IMG/VR virus record: IMGVR_UViG_3300032331_000486
Location: 1 to 64,000 of that record
DNA from: a virus
Reading direction: 5' to 3' (one strand)
DNA: 64,000 nucleotides
Shown: one piece after another, positions 1 to 8,608 of the stretch
Position numbering within the stretch: position 1 is the stretch's first letter
Layout of the letters: every line of letters starts with the position of its first letter
Notes under the pieces: generated by a model
The model's input: only the letters and a program-made list of their open reading frames with translations
The model's database searches: none
Told to the model about the DNA's origin: nothing
Position numbers and translations under genes: made by a program

Positions 1-111
1 AAACCCAGCAGTAGCCGAACCAGTAAAAGAAATACCTCTTACACGATTACGCCCAAGAACCATAAAACCACTACCATTTAGGTGTGCTTGTTTTACATTA
101 GTCTGATTCAT
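1..111 (-). CDS. Small phage protein, 3' end cut by window edge
   Basis: Only the first 37 codons are in the window (start ATG at 111, running off the left edge). The start is supported by an AGGAG at 119-123. The visible part reads MNQTNVKQAHLNGSGFMVLG and continues with a Gly/Ser-rich stretch, as in small structural proteins that sit beside phage capsid genes. It is the last visible gene of the leftward head operon. No function can be assigned. Confidence 0.6.
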   Translation of the reverse strand, partial: MNQTNVKQAHLNGSGFMVLGRNRVRGISFTGSATAGF

Positions 112-130
112 AATTAATCTCCTGTTATGA

Positions 131-146
131 GGGGGCCGAAGCCCCC
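131..146 (-). promoter_or_regulatory. GC stem-loop with UUCG tetraloop
   Basis: Six G-C pairs (GGGGGC / GCCCCC) close a CGAA loop on plus, which is TTCG on the transcribed minus strand, an exceptionally stable tetraloop. It lies between two head genes, just before the ribosome binding site of the next gene, and has no following T-run. It is more likely an RNA-stability or attenuation element than a full terminator. Confidence 0.5.
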
Positions 147-154
147 GTGATTAA

Positions 155-688
155 TTAGACTTGGTTGTAAGCTGGTGTTTGAGCGCCAGAAGAATCAGCC
201 ACTGCGTAAACAATGGTGTACTGCACAGTTCCAGCAGTTACATCAGCAACGGTAGGAGTTAGAACTGCTTGAACAATTACATCAGTAGTACCAACACCAG
301 CTCCATTAGGAGATGCGGTAGTAGCAGCGCCACACCAGTTAGCCAATTTAGATGCGGCGTTGGTATTAGCCAAGCGACCTTGCGCGGTAATGTCAGAAGA
401 TGCCCAGAACAAGTTGGTTGTTGCTGAAGTTCCAATCACTACGTTAGCAGCTGTAGAGCCAGTAAACGCTACCAATGTATCAATAAAAATATTGACAATC
501 TGTGATCCAGCTGGAATGGTAAACAGTGTTGTAGTAACAGCGGCTGCAGCTACGGCGCCGGTATAAACCACTTTTTCTGTTTGAGAAACAAGGGTAGTTC
601 CCGTGTTTTGGATGGTGCCGGCAGTAGTGCCAGTAGTGTTTTTAACAGTACCCAATAACCAAGGGCCAAGGTGAGTTGCGAATCCCAT
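155..688 (-). CDS. Putative head-associated structural protein
   Basis: The gene encodes 177 residues beginning MGFATHLGPWLLG. This internal ATG is chosen over an upstream in-frame ATG because AAGGAG lies at the right distance before it. The sequence is rich in Thr, Ala, Val and Gly with alternating beta-strand patterns and no membrane segment or catalytic motif, which fits a virion surface or capsid-decoration protein. It follows the major capsid gene but is separated from it by a terminator, so it is either expressed by read-through or from its own promoter. I do not recognise a family. Confidence 0.6.
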   Translation of the reverse strand: MGFATHLGPWLLGTVKNTTGTTAGTIQNTGTTLVSQTEKVVYTGAVAAAAVTTTLFTIPAGSQIVNIFIDTLVAFTGSTAANVVIGTSATTNLFWASSDITAQGRLANTNAASKLANWCGAATTASPNGAGVGTTDVIVQAVLTPTVADVTAGTVQYTIVYAVADSSGAQTPAYNQV

Positions 689-817
689 GAGGATCTCCTT
701 TATGCACAAGTCCCTGTACCATCTGTGCATCGTCCACTAGGCTGGCTGGTACAGGTAAAAATTTCCTAGACTTTGGTGAATATACACGATTACATGAATA
801 TTCACAATGTTCTAAAC

Positions 818-842
818 AAAAAAAGGGGCCACTAGGACCCCT
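818..842 (-). terminator. Intrinsic terminator after the major capsid gene
   Basis: Read on minus, AGGGG-T-CC and GGCCCCT form a 7-bp stem with one bulged T around a TAGT loop, immediately followed by seven T residues. It lies directly downstream of the capsid stop codon. Form and position are classical for a Rho-independent terminator. Confidence 0.85.
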
Positions 843-856
843 TTCTTATTTGCCTA

Positions 857-1765
857 TTAGGCGCCGGCAGAGCCGTACATGCCGAGAGGGTCAGACCAGC
901 CGAAGCTGTAACGCTCGCGAGACTTGTAACGGACGTTACCAGTGTCAAAGTCACCGTCCATAGACTGTGACAGGGGGGTACGCACAAAGTGCTTCATGCC
1001 GTTAGGAACGTCTGTGGTCAAGAACCAAGCGTTTGTATCGGTCAAGAAGTGGTTTACAGCGTATCCATCAGGGATAGAACCGTTGTTCTTCAATGCGTTG
1101 ATATCGTTATCGGTAGTACCGACGCGCAACTCAGTCTCTAAGAGGCGAGTAGCAACGAACATCAATGATGGAGGAACGATCAGCTTCTTAGGCTTTGCTG
1201 CGATCAACAGTCCACGCTCATCAGTCCACAAGGAGATCTGGATAACGGCGGCTTCCAAAGAAGTCTCGTTCAAATCAGCTGCGGTAGATGGGATGTTGCT
1301 GTTAACGCCACCAGTGATCAAGGGATGTGAAGCGCTGAACAAAACTACGCCGTCACCACCGGTATAACCAGCGGTAAAGCCATTGTTCAAGACTGCAGCA
1401 GCCTTAACTTGCTTGGTGTAAGCCATAGCACGGGCCAATGCCTTGGTGTAGCGAGCAGACAAGCTGTCGTACAAGTTGTCTTCGATGGCCTCTTCGGTCA
1501 GCGAGAAACCCAAAGCGATGGTTTCGTGGTTGTAACGAGCTGTCCATGCTTCTTGAGCATTGTCATAAGCGATGGCAGAGCCTTCGTTCTTGACAGGAGC
1601 TGCTGAGAAACCAGACAGTTTTGTTTCTTCTTCAAAGCTACGCTCAGATGTCTCTGTGTCGTAGATCTCTTTGTGCTCTTCGCCGTATTTGGCGTACTCA
1701 AGGCCGAACAATGCATTTAGTCCGGGGAGCAACTCTTTAAGTAGTTGTGCGCGTGAAATTGCCAT
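857..1765 (-). CDS. Major capsid protein
   Basis: The product has 302 residues and starts behind AAGGAG. It shows the layout of HK97-fold capsid proteins related to the Mu gpT-like group: an N-terminal helical arm (MAISRAQLLKELLPGLNALF), a charged Glu-rich stretch, a long spine-helix region around residues 95-130 (LSARYTKALARAMAYTKQVK), the motif FSASHPLITGG near residue 145, and a C-terminal SDPLGMYG. It lies downstream of portal, scaffold and decoration-like genes, the usual place for the coat protein. It should form the icosahedral shell. The assignment rests on sequence pattern and gene order. Confidence 0.85.
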   Translation of the reverse strand: MAISRAQLLKELLPGLNALFGLEYAKYGEEHKEIYDTETSERSFEEETKLSGFSAAPVKNEGSAIAYDNAQEAWTARYNHETIALGFSLTEEAIEDNLYDSLSARYTKALARAMAYTKQVKAAAVLNNGFTAGYTGGDGVVLFSASHPLITGGVNSNIPSTAADLNETSLEAAVIQISLWTDERGLLIAAKPKKLIVPPSLMFVATRLLETELRVGTTDNDINALKNNGSIPDGYAVNHFLTDTNAWFLTTDVPNGMKHFVRTPLSQSMDGDFDTGNVRYKSRERYSFGWSDPLGMYGSAGA

Positions 1766-1778
1766 GATTAATTACTCC

Positions 1779-2393
1779 TTAAATACCGGTAGTACTGTTG
1801 TACTGTGCGGTGTTAAATTTAACAAGGAACTCGTAATAAGTCGTGGCAGTTGCGTTGGCAGGGCCAGTCGCAGTATCTGGAACAACATCAACTACGCGAA
1901 CAGGCAACGTATTAGTAGTGTTGGCGGAAGAACCGTCAATACCATAGTACGAGTCACCAGTAGTAGTAGAGCCCACGTTGAGAACCAAAGCCACGTTAGA
2001 ACCAACAATCGCACGGCTATAAGCTGTGGGAGTAGTTCCGGCGGCAACAGTAGCAACAACCTTGAATATGGCGCTTGGATCATCCACAACATAGCCGAAA
2101 GCCAATGCTGTAGAAGTTGAGGTAGCAGCTGGGTAATACTGACCCTGAACTGGTTGACCAGAAGAGTTTGTATAAGCACAACCAACCAACACACCAACGA
2201 CGTTTCCTGAGCTAGTAACAGTAGAAGCTACTAAGTAGCCGTTTGTGTCAACTTGAACAGTATCGCCGTTGAGGATTGCGGTAGCGTAAGCAGCCGCGAT
2301 GGGGATTTGACGGATCGCTCCGGCGTATGGAAGACCATCTAATCGATTTAGAGGTTTGAAGCCATACGTCTTGTTGACGGTGGGATAAGCCAT
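1779..2393 (-). CDS. Putative capsid decoration/stabilisation protein
   Basis: The gene encodes 204 residues, starting MAYPTVNKTYGFKPLNRLDG. The sequence is Thr/Ala/Val-rich and beta-strand-like, with no signal peptide, membrane segment or enzyme motif. It is immediately upstream of the capsid gene (13 nt gap), a slot often used for head-decoration proteins in short-tailed phages. Function is inferred from position and composition only; a minor head protein is the alternative. Confidence 0.6.
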   Translation of the reverse strand: MAYPTVNKTYGFKPLNRLDGLPYAGAIRQIPIAAAYATAILNGDTVQVDTNGYLVASTVTSSGNVVGVLVGCAYTNSSGQPVQGQYYPAATSTSTALAFGYVVDDPSAIFKVVATVAAGTTPTAYSRAIVGSNVALVLNVGSTTTGDSYYGIDGSSANTTNTLPVRVVDVVPDTATGPANATATTYYEFLVKFNTAQYNSTTGI

Positions 2394-2412
2394 TTAAGAC
2401 TCCTATAAAAAG

Positions 2413-2862
2413 TTAAGCACCTTTGCCAAAGCTTGTCGAGGACTTGTTCTCTCTAAAGAGAGGCATTCTCGGGTCACTTTGACGCATTAAGCTATTGTCA
2501 ACAGCTTCGGCTTGAGCGTTGGCTTGTTTGGCGTAATGTGCATTACGCTGTTCTACCAGCTCTTCCGGAGTCTTGCAGAGCAATAACCCGCCAATTTCGA
2601 TGTTGTCTTTGAATCGACTAGTCGGATCGGCTAGCAGTCTGAACTTCGGTTGTTCCTCTAGTGCTACTGGCTCCCAGTGCTCTCTCAGTTTTGCTGAAAG
2701 GTTGCGGGGGTCGGCTGCACCTAAGTTTGAAACACGAATCCAACGGTACCGGTACCCGGGTTCTTTGTCTGGTTCTGGAAGAAGTTCAGCTGGCATCCAC
2801 TGCTTAGGACGCTCCTCTATTACACGTTCTTCAAGTTCCCGAGGTTTTCTGTTTTCAGCCAT
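2413..2862 (-). CDS. Conserved-type phage protein in head operon, function unknown
   Basis: The product has 149 residues and is strongly charged: an acidic/basic N-terminus (MAENRKPRELEERVIEERPK), a central segment with YRYRWIRVSNLGAADPRN, and a C-terminus ending in KSSTSFGKGA. No membrane or catalytic motif is visible. It abuts the scaffold gene (1-nt spacing) and is likely co-translated with it. It may be an assembly or packaged protein, but no family is recognised. Confidence 0.6.
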   Translation of the reverse strand: MAENRKPRELEERVIEERPKQWMPAELLPEPDKEPGYRYRWIRVSNLGAADPRNLSAKLREHWEPVALEEQPKFRLLADPTSRFKDNIEIGGLLLCKTPEELVEQRNAHYAKQANAQAEAVDNSLMRQSDPRMPLFRENKSSTSFGKGA

Positions 2863-3777
2863 TTAGGCCTCCAATTTAAGCATCTCCCTAGCATATTGCT
2901 CAGGAGTTAGGTTTAGTTTTTTAGCGATGTTGAGTTGACTTGTGTTCAACCTGACACGCTTTGAGGATGTGCTGCGGTTGGCTGGAGCCACTACCGAGCT
3001 TGGTTTTGTGCCGCGACTTTCGCCGGGTTTGTTGTTCTCAAATTGCTCTGGGAACCGGTGACGCATCGTTTCATCAATACGTCTGTAATACTCTTGTGAA
3101 GAAAGGACTACTCCTTCTTCTTTTAGTTGTTCGTGCATGGCCAAGGCCATACCTGTCATCAACTTGTCGGCTCCAAACCAAGTATTCTGTTTCTGCCAAG
3201 CTACTGCTGAGTTATCAACAGGCACTCGCTCTGGTTGCCTTGTGGGCGTTTGTACCTCAAACTCTTCGGTTTGTAAAGGCGCTGGTCGGTAATTCTTAAC
3301 TTTGTCGCGTTTTATAGACGCTTCGGTTAATTTTTCCTGAGCTTCCATTACCTTTTCGGTGTCCCCAGAGTCATAAGCCTCTCGGTAAGCCCGCTTGGCT
3401 GCCTCAAGTTCCAAGTCAACTGCGCGCTGGATAGACGATAAGACGTTCTTTTCGCTGTCATTTAGCGTGGATTTAAGGCGTTTGTTCTCTTCAATTACCC
3501 TTTTAGCCAGCTCAACAGCCTCATCTTGCTCGCGTCTAGCTGCGTCTTTTTCCCGACGCTCGTCATGCGCCAGCTTTTTCATCTGGATAAGCTTCTTCTT
3601 GACCTTGGTCGAGTAGTCTTCTAGCTCATCGTTGTAGAGTTCTTCTCTAACTTCCTCTGGGAGCGGGTCTTTATTCCGGTCTTCAGTAGGGGTGTCGTCT
3701 TCGAATTCGAGTTCTATCTCGTCATCTACTTTGTCTTTGTCTTCTTTTTCATCGGGGAATTTGTATTCATCTAGCAT
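2863..3777 (-). CDS. Putative scaffolding protein
   Basis: The 304 residues are highly charged. The first 60 are dominated by Asp and Glu. Residues about 60-165 are a predicted long coiled coil (KKKLIQMKKLAHDERREKDA and following heptads), then comes a Pro/Gln-rich linker. The C-terminus is a basic helix (SKRVRLNTSQLNIAKKLNLT). This acidic, coiled-coil, basic-tail design and the position between portal and capsid genes are typical of internal scaffolding proteins, whose basic tail binds coat protein. No protease motif is seen. Confidence 0.75.
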   Translation of the reverse strand: MLDEYKFPDEKEDKDKVDDEIELEFEDDTPTEDRNKDPLPEEVREELYNDELEDYSTKVKKKLIQMKKLAHDERREKDAARREQDEAVELAKRVIEENKRLKSTLNDSEKNVLSSIQRAVDLELEAAKRAYREAYDSGDTEKVMEAQEKLTEASIKRDKVKNYRPAPLQTEEFEVQTPTRQPERVPVDNSAVAWQKQNTWFGADKLMTGMALAMHEQLKEEGVVLSSQEYYRRIDETMRHRFPEQFENNKPGESRGTKPSSVVAPANRSTSSKRVRLNTSQLNIAKKLNLTPEQYAREMLKLEA

Positions 3778-3786
3778 TTCTGCTCC

Positions 3787-4200
3787 TTATTTGCGCCGAA
3801 TTCCGCGTGGATCATCAACGGTACCTTCAACCGAATCATCATTGATCATTCGGAATTCTTTACCATGGATAACCAATCGGGTTCCAGCATTGGGTCTAAT
3901 CAAAACAAAGTCACCAACTTGGCAATAAGGGCCGGTCGGGAAGCGACTTGGGTCCTTGTAGCAGTCTGGCCCCATAGCAACCACGAATAACACGGTTGTC
4001 AGGGTTTCTTCAATCATGATAGTTTCGTCAGCTTTGATGATTCCGCTGTCAAACTCTTTGTCCTGCTCAGGGATGGCGCACAGAATGCGGTATCCAGAGG
4101 GGGTAGGGAGTTGTTTGGCTTTCTCGTCTGCTGTCTTGTGCAATAGTCCTGTTAGGTCAATTGCTTTCAGTAAATCTACTGATTCACTCGTCATCGTCAT
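3787..4200 (-). CDS. GroES-like co-chaperonin
   Basis: The product has 137 residues. Residues about 35-60 (SGYRILCAIPEQDKEFDSGI) align with the GroES start, including the residues before the mobile loop. Residues about 70-125 carry the family core VVAMGPDCYKD, then VGDFVLIRPNAGTRLVIHGK, then EFRMINDDSVEG. Phage co-chaperonins cap the host GroEL chamber to help fold capsid protein, as gp31 does in T4, although gp31 is not similar in sequence. The location inside the head module fits this role. The N-terminal 30 residues are an extension not seen in bacterial GroES. The gene overlaps its upstream neighbour by 17 nt. Confidence 0.75.
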   Translation of the reverse strand: MTMTSESVDLLKAIDLTGLLHKTADEKAKQLPTPSGYRILCAIPEQDKEFDSGIIKADETIMIEETLTTVLFVVAMGPDCYKDPSRFPTGPYCQVGDFVLIRPNAGTRLVIHGKEFRMINDDSVEGTVDDPRGIRRK

Positions 4201-4384
4201 CTTGTTTTAGTCTTTCGTGTAGGTCTTGGATGAAGGAACGCGCGGTGAGAAGACCTTTAATCTCTCCGCACATCTTTTTGTACTCCGAAAAGTCGTTGGC
4301 ATTTCCATCTGCCATGGCTTCTTGAAGTTGCAAAATCTTGTCATTAACCTTGCCGGTCAAGTGTTCTAGGTACTTGTCAATCAT
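4184..4384 (-). CDS. Small helical protein, unknown
   Basis: The product has 66 residues (MIDKYLEHLTGKVNDKILQL and onward), is predicted to be almost wholly alpha-helical, and ends in an acidic DDDDE tail. Its start overlaps the portal stop in an ATGA. Its end overlaps the co-chaperonin start. A translationally coupled head-assembly accessory protein is plausible; no homologous family is recognised. Confidence 0.6.
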   Translation of the reverse strand: MIDKYLEHLTGKVNDKILQLQEAMADGNANDFSEYKKMCGEIKGLLTARSFIQDLHERLKQDDDDE

Positions 4385-6840
4385 TGATTAACCTTTCGTT
4401 GCGCCTCTCTTTGCACAGCCAACTGGGCATTTGTCTTGGCAGCATCTACACCGAGGCGTAGGCGTTCCAGACCAGCGGCTTGGCTCTGAGAGCTGCCATG
4501 CTTTTGGGTATCGGCTTGGATACGCAAGAGATCGACTTCTTTCTGATTCGCAATACGAGTGGACTCGTTGGCGATTTGGGCTTGCTTGGCTTGAGCTTCG
4601 GCCATGACCTTTTGCTCTTTGATGCCAACGTCTTTTTCTTTGATGGCCAATTCCTTTTGTTGCATCTGAACAAGTGGATCTTGTGCCAACTGCTGGTTCT
4701 TCTGTTGTGCTGCCTCGGCTTTGTTTTCGTCGAGTAGCTGTTTGCTGGCCTGAGCGATAAGCTTGGACAGCTCGTTTTCCACTTCGGCGGGGAGATGTTT
4801 TCCGGGTTCTGGGAGGGTGACCCCCATCTGCTTTTCGATCTCGTTGCGGTAGTGGAAACCCAAATGCTCGGCAATATGGGCTTGTAATGACGCCATGATT
4901 TGGTTGGCCTGTGGGTTTTGACCAATCGTTTGCATGATGTTGGGATCCTGCAAGAACGCTTGATGTACGGCGATGTGCGCGTCTTGATCCTGAGTGATAA
5001 ACGCCTTCATAGGTTTACCCTTGAGTGCGTTCATGTTCTCTGAGACTGGATCAATTGGGCGCTCGTCATCCTCTAGGGGGACTAGCTTCTGTGCGTTCTT
5101 AATACCCAGCACATCCAACATCTGGCGATGCAGCTGGGGGAGGTCATAGATCTGTGGAGCTTGTTGCGCCAGCTGGATCACCGCTTGATACTGAACGATC
5201 TTCTGCGCCATGGTTGCGGCGTTTGGATCGCTCACTGGGATGACGTCAACTAGATCGTAATCAGATTGTTTAGCAGTCTTCTTGCCTTCGACTGGCTCAT
5301 AAGAGTAATCAGGCGGTGTATAGTCGCGGATGATGTCTCTTAATAGACCCAGCTCTTGTTTAAAGGAGTAGTGAATGCGCGCTTGTACGGCAGTCATCAC
5401 TTTTAAAGAGCGCTCTAAGATTGCAAGGGTTGTTCCAACTGGGGAGTTGGCAGACATATCGGCAACTTGAATGTCAGCGGCCGAGGCAAAGCGTCTTCCT
5501 TCTTCTACAATCTTGTCGAGTAGCGTAGCAAGAACTTGGCTTGGCTCTTTGTAAGGCAAAGCCATGATGTTGTCTTTAATAGCTCCGCTTGGAACGTCAA
5601 CATCCCTCCACTCGCCCGGCCCAATAGGAGTGTCATCTCCCTTAGTGCGTAGGCCACGGGTTTTGAAGCCGCCGGGTAGGTTGGATAAAGTTCCAGCATC
5701 GACTAACTGTCTCAGAATGGATGTTCCTGACTTGGCAAACGCTCCAACTAAGTGGATTAAGCCAAAACAGTAGAAACCAAAGCCCGGAACGTAGCCGTAG
5801 TGGACGTAATGCTGGCGCTTTTGGTGTTTTTTGTCCTCTGGACGCCAGTTTCTGCGGATAGCCAGACATTTTTGGCTTCCCTTTTCCACTGTAACAATAT
5901 ACGGCAGTGCAATCCCAGTAGGATTACCGTCTTCGTCCTTGTGCTCAAACCCTTCGAGGTCTAAGTTCACATTCATCTCGAGAATTTTGTATCTGTCGTC
6001 TGAAGTGGCCTTAAATCCCATCTTCTCGGCGATCTTTTTTTCTACTTCATCAAGCATATTCTCTGGTTCGCCCAGATCAATGTCCAAATAGAAGCCGTCT
6101 ACCTGTAGTTTTCGTAGATCGTTTTCTGTTTTACGCATAACGTGGGTTACGCGCTCAGAAGTTTCGATATCAGAAGCCCCATAAGGGACGACTATGTCTT
6201 CTGCCGGCACAAAAATAGACGTCTGACGGTCTTTTGTGGGGTCAAAGTAGACTTTCTTGAACGCATTTCCTGACAAGCCCAAGCCCCACAGCATTCTTTC
6301 ATGCTCAGGACGGAACTCTGTCATGCGATCTGTGAGCTCATAGTTCATATCGTCTTGAACTCGAGTCGCAGCGTCTTTTTTTTCCTGAGTTTCTTTGCCA
6401 ACAATCTGAGTTTTTACAGGCCCAGCGGCTGGGAAAGTGCTCATCATGATCTCGGCTTGGAACTTAACCAGAGCTTCGGAGAGTAGGGGGTGATAAACAC
6501 CACAAGCGCCAATCCATGGATCAGCTCTTTCCTCTATCTTCATGCCCAAAAGCTCTAGACCATCGACGTAGGTCTGCATCCAGTCTTTTCTGGAGGAGAC
6601 GTCGTCTTCAAAATCGGAGATTAAGTCTTGGACAATGTTGGCAACAACATCATCGGGAAGAGTCTCGGCAAGGTTTTCGTCAAAGTCCTCTATCTCGTCG
6701 CCTCCTCCTAGAGTAATCTCCATATCACCTAATGTGATACTGAGTTCTTCGGGGTCAACAACTTCAATCTCAATATCAGGCTCGCCTGTATCTAGAGATT
6801 CCAAACCTTCCGGCGCTTCGTATAGACTTTTTTCAATCAT
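4381..6840 (-). CDS. Portal protein
   Basis: At 819 residues it is in the size range of the large portals of short-tailed phages. The first 60 residues are acidic. From about residue 70 the portal body begins (SSRKDWMQTYVDGLELLGMK). Further recognisable portal segments are WGLGLSGNAFKKVYFDPTKD near 185, the PAEDIVVPYGA segment near 210, and LVDAGTLSNLPGGFK near 375. The C-terminal 150 residues are Gln-rich coiled coil (QQKNQQLAQDPLVQMQQKEL), fitting the barrel or crown of P22-type portals. It is encoded directly after the large terminase. It would form the dodecameric DNA channel and docking site for terminase and tail. Confidence 0.9.
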   Translation of the reverse strand: MIEKSLYEAPEGLESLDTGEPDIEIEVVDPEELSITLGDMEITLGGGDEIEDFDENLAETLPDDVVANIVQDLISDFEDDVSSRKDWMQTYVDGLELLGMKIEERADPWIGACGVYHPLLSEALVKFQAEIMMSTFPAAGPVKTQIVGKETQEKKDAATRVQDDMNYELTDRMTEFRPEHERMLWGLGLSGNAFKKVYFDPTKDRQTSIFVPAEDIVVPYGASDIETSERVTHVMRKTENDLRKLQVDGFYLDIDLGEPENMLDEVEKKIAEKMGFKATSDDRYKILEMNVNLDLEGFEHKDEDGNPTGIALPYIVTVEKGSQKCLAIRRNWRPEDKKHQKRQHYVHYGYVPGFGFYCFGLIHLVGAFAKSGTSILRQLVDAGTLSNLPGGFKTRGLRTKGDDTPIGPGEWRDVDVPSGAIKDNIMALPYKEPSQVLATLLDKIVEEGRRFASAADIQVADMSANSPVGTTLAILERSLKVMTAVQARIHYSFKQELGLLRDIIRDYTPPDYSYEPVEGKKTAKQSDYDLVDVIPVSDPNAATMAQKIVQYQAVIQLAQQAPQIYDLPQLHRQMLDVLGIKNAQKLVPLEDDERPIDPVSENMNALKGKPMKAFITQDQDAHIAVHQAFLQDPNIMQTIGQNPQANQIMASLQAHIAEHLGFHYRNEIEKQMGVTLPEPGKHLPAEVENELSKLIAQASKQLLDENKAEAAQQKNQQLAQDPLVQMQQKELAIKEKDVGIKEQKVMAEAQAKQAQIANESTRIANQKEVDLLRIQADTQKHGSSQSQAAGLERLRLGVDAAKTNAQLAVQREAQRKVNQ

Positions 6841-6848
6841 GATCGTCC

Positions 6849-8348
6849 TTAGTAATATGCCATCTTGCGCCTGAATCTTAGAGGCTCATCTTCCTCGTCA
6901 CTATTCAAACGTAAAAAACCACCCTTCCTGAATCTGATAAGAGCTTGGGTAGTAGAGTCAACTAAGTCGTCGTGGTCTGAATTTGGAAATGCTGCCATCT
7001 CTTCTATCAGCTCATCAGCCCATCTTGTAGACGGAGCCCACACTTTACCGCTCGCAAATAAGTCAGATACAGAATTGATCCTCACCATCTTATCATTCCC
7101 TCTGCTAGGAGTAAATTCAGATACTGGGATCCCCATCGCTCTCAACTCAAAAATAAGAGGCGCGCCAGAAGCTTTGGCTTCCACGATAAAGGCGTCTGGT
7201 TCCCACTCCTTATAGTGGTTAAACGCTTTCTCCTTTAGCTCAGGAAACTCCATCCTCTTCTTGAACGCATCCAACAGGATCACGTTAGGGTCATTGGGGT
7301 TTTCGTTTTTGTAGAACACCCCCCAAGTCGTACAGGCTGAGTAGTCGCTTCTCTCGGATTTGGTAAACGCTGTGTCCCAGCTCTGGATGATGAACTCACA
7401 TACGGGAGGTCGGTCTGGCTCCCATATCTTCCACCACTCTCGTTTAACAATCGCGCCCTCTTCTGATGTTGGGCTTTGTTGGTACTGGGCGTTCCACTTT
7501 CCCGCAGGGAGTTCTGACTGTAGAGCCAACAACTCTTCAAGTGACCAGAACTCTGGCCATAGAGGATTTCCGCTCGGAAGAATGGCGGGGAAGTCTATGA
7601 CCTCCCAGTCGTCGTTTCCGTCTTTATCGACAGAAGATTGGATGATGCGGCCGGTCAGGTCTTTCTTTGACCAGCGCGTCATAACTACGACGATGGATCC
7701 ACCCGGCTGGAGACGCTGCCTTGGCCCAGACGTATACCACTCATAGACCTTATCGAAAATCTCTGGACTTGTAGCTGCTAGCGCGGCTTCTTGTTCTGAG
7801 TGCGGGTCATCAATAATGAGGAGATCCGCTCCTTTACCAGTAACGGTACCCCCAACACCAATAGCAAAATACTCGCCACCAGCATTAGTAGCCCATCGGC
7901 CAGCAGCCTTACTATCAGACCTAAGATTGACGTTTGGAAAGATTTTTGCATATTGTTCCGAATCCACTAAGTTCCTGACCTTACGCCCAAAACCCACTGC
8001 AAGTTCCGCTGTATTAGAAGTCTGGATGATCTTTTTACCGGGGTACTTCCCCAAGAACCACGCGGGCAAAAGGAAAGACGCAAACTCTGACTTCGTATGC
8101 CGAGGAGGCATATTAATGATCAGGCGCTTTATTTTTCCTTCTGCGATCTCTTGGAACTTTTTTGCCATGACCTTGTGGTGGCGTCCGTCAATGAACCCCG
8201 GCCACATCTCTTTGACAAACTTATTGAAGTCAACCTGAGCTTTCTCCCTCTTCAGAGATGCCTCGTATTCCGCCAAAGACTCAAAGAAAGCCTCTTGCTC
8301 ATTGATTGGAAGCTTAGAGATCTTCTCTGTGATCGCGTCAATATTCAT
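6849..8348 (-). CDS. terL: Terminase large subunit
   Basis: The product is 499 residues from the ATG overlapping the upstream stop (ATGA); a GTG three codons earlier is an alternative. The ATPase half has a degenerate Walker A (PPRHTKSEF, residues 81-89) and Walker B (LLIIDDPHSE, about 177-186), followed by the coupling-type segment VVVMTRWSKKDLTGR. The nuclease half has SWDTAFTKSERSDYS (Asp near 325), DAFIVEAKASG and a late acidic site (NSDHDDLVDS). These are the metal-binding residues of the RNase H-like terminase nuclease. It packages DNA through the adjacent portal. Confidence 0.93.
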   Translation of the reverse strand: MNIDAITEKISKLPINEQEAFFESLAEYEASLKREKAQVDFNKFVKEMWPGFIDGRHHKVMAKKFQEIAEGKIKRLIINMPPRHTKSEFASFLLPAWFLGKYPGKKIIQTSNTAELAVGFGRKVRNLVDSEQYAKIFPNVNLRSDSKAAGRWATNAGGEYFAIGVGGTVTGKGADLLIIDDPHSEQEAALAATSPEIFDKVYEWYTSGPRQRLQPGGSIVVVMTRWSKKDLTGRIIQSSVDKDGNDDWEVIDFPAILPSGNPLWPEFWSLEELLALQSELPAGKWNAQYQQSPTSEEGAIVKREWWKIWEPDRPPVCEFIIQSWDTAFTKSERSDYSACTTWGVFYKNENPNDPNVILLDAFKKRMEFPELKEKAFNHYKEWEPDAFIVEAKASGAPLIFELRAMGIPVSEFTPSRGNDKMVRINSVSDLFASGKVWAPSTRWADELIEEMAAFPNSDHDDLVDSTTQALIRFRKGGFLRLNSDEEDEPLRFRRKMAYY

Positions 8349-8608
8349 TTGCCGCACGGCCCGAGAGCTTCTAAGTATTCTTCGTCTGTGGGCATGACAA
8401 CTACTTTGCTCTGAGTCTCAATCCAAACATGCGCTCCACAGGACAGTGGTTTATCGGGAGAGTAGACAATTTTGCTAGGGCCTAAGACGCTCACCTCATG
8501 GGCGTATCTGTTGTCCTTGTAAGTCTTTACAGTCAGGACTGGCTCATTCGCCCCACTCTTTCTGTTGGACTTTATAACGTGCTGGTTCACATGGATGATT
8601 GTCTTCAT
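8345..8608 (-). CDS. Small protein between regulator and terminase, unknown
   Basis: The 87-residue product begins MKTIIHVNQHVIKSNRKSGA and is basic at the N-terminus. It contains short beta-like segments (VLTVKTYKDNRYAHEVSVLG) and LSCGAHVWIETQSKVVV, suggestive of a small beta-barrel. It overlaps both neighbours by 4 nt. No family is recognised with certainty. Confidence 0.6.
   Translation of the reverse strand: MKTIIHVNQHVIKSNRKSGANEPVLTVKTYKDNRYAHEVSVLGPSKIVYSPDKPLSCGAHVWIETQSKVVVMPTDEEYLEALGPCGK

Noticed and set aside
4446-4925. 159-codon minus-strand ORF in another frame of the portal gene
   Set aside because: The sequence is Lys/Ser/Pro-rich and shadow-like, without a good ribosome site, over a coiled-coil coding stretch of the portal.
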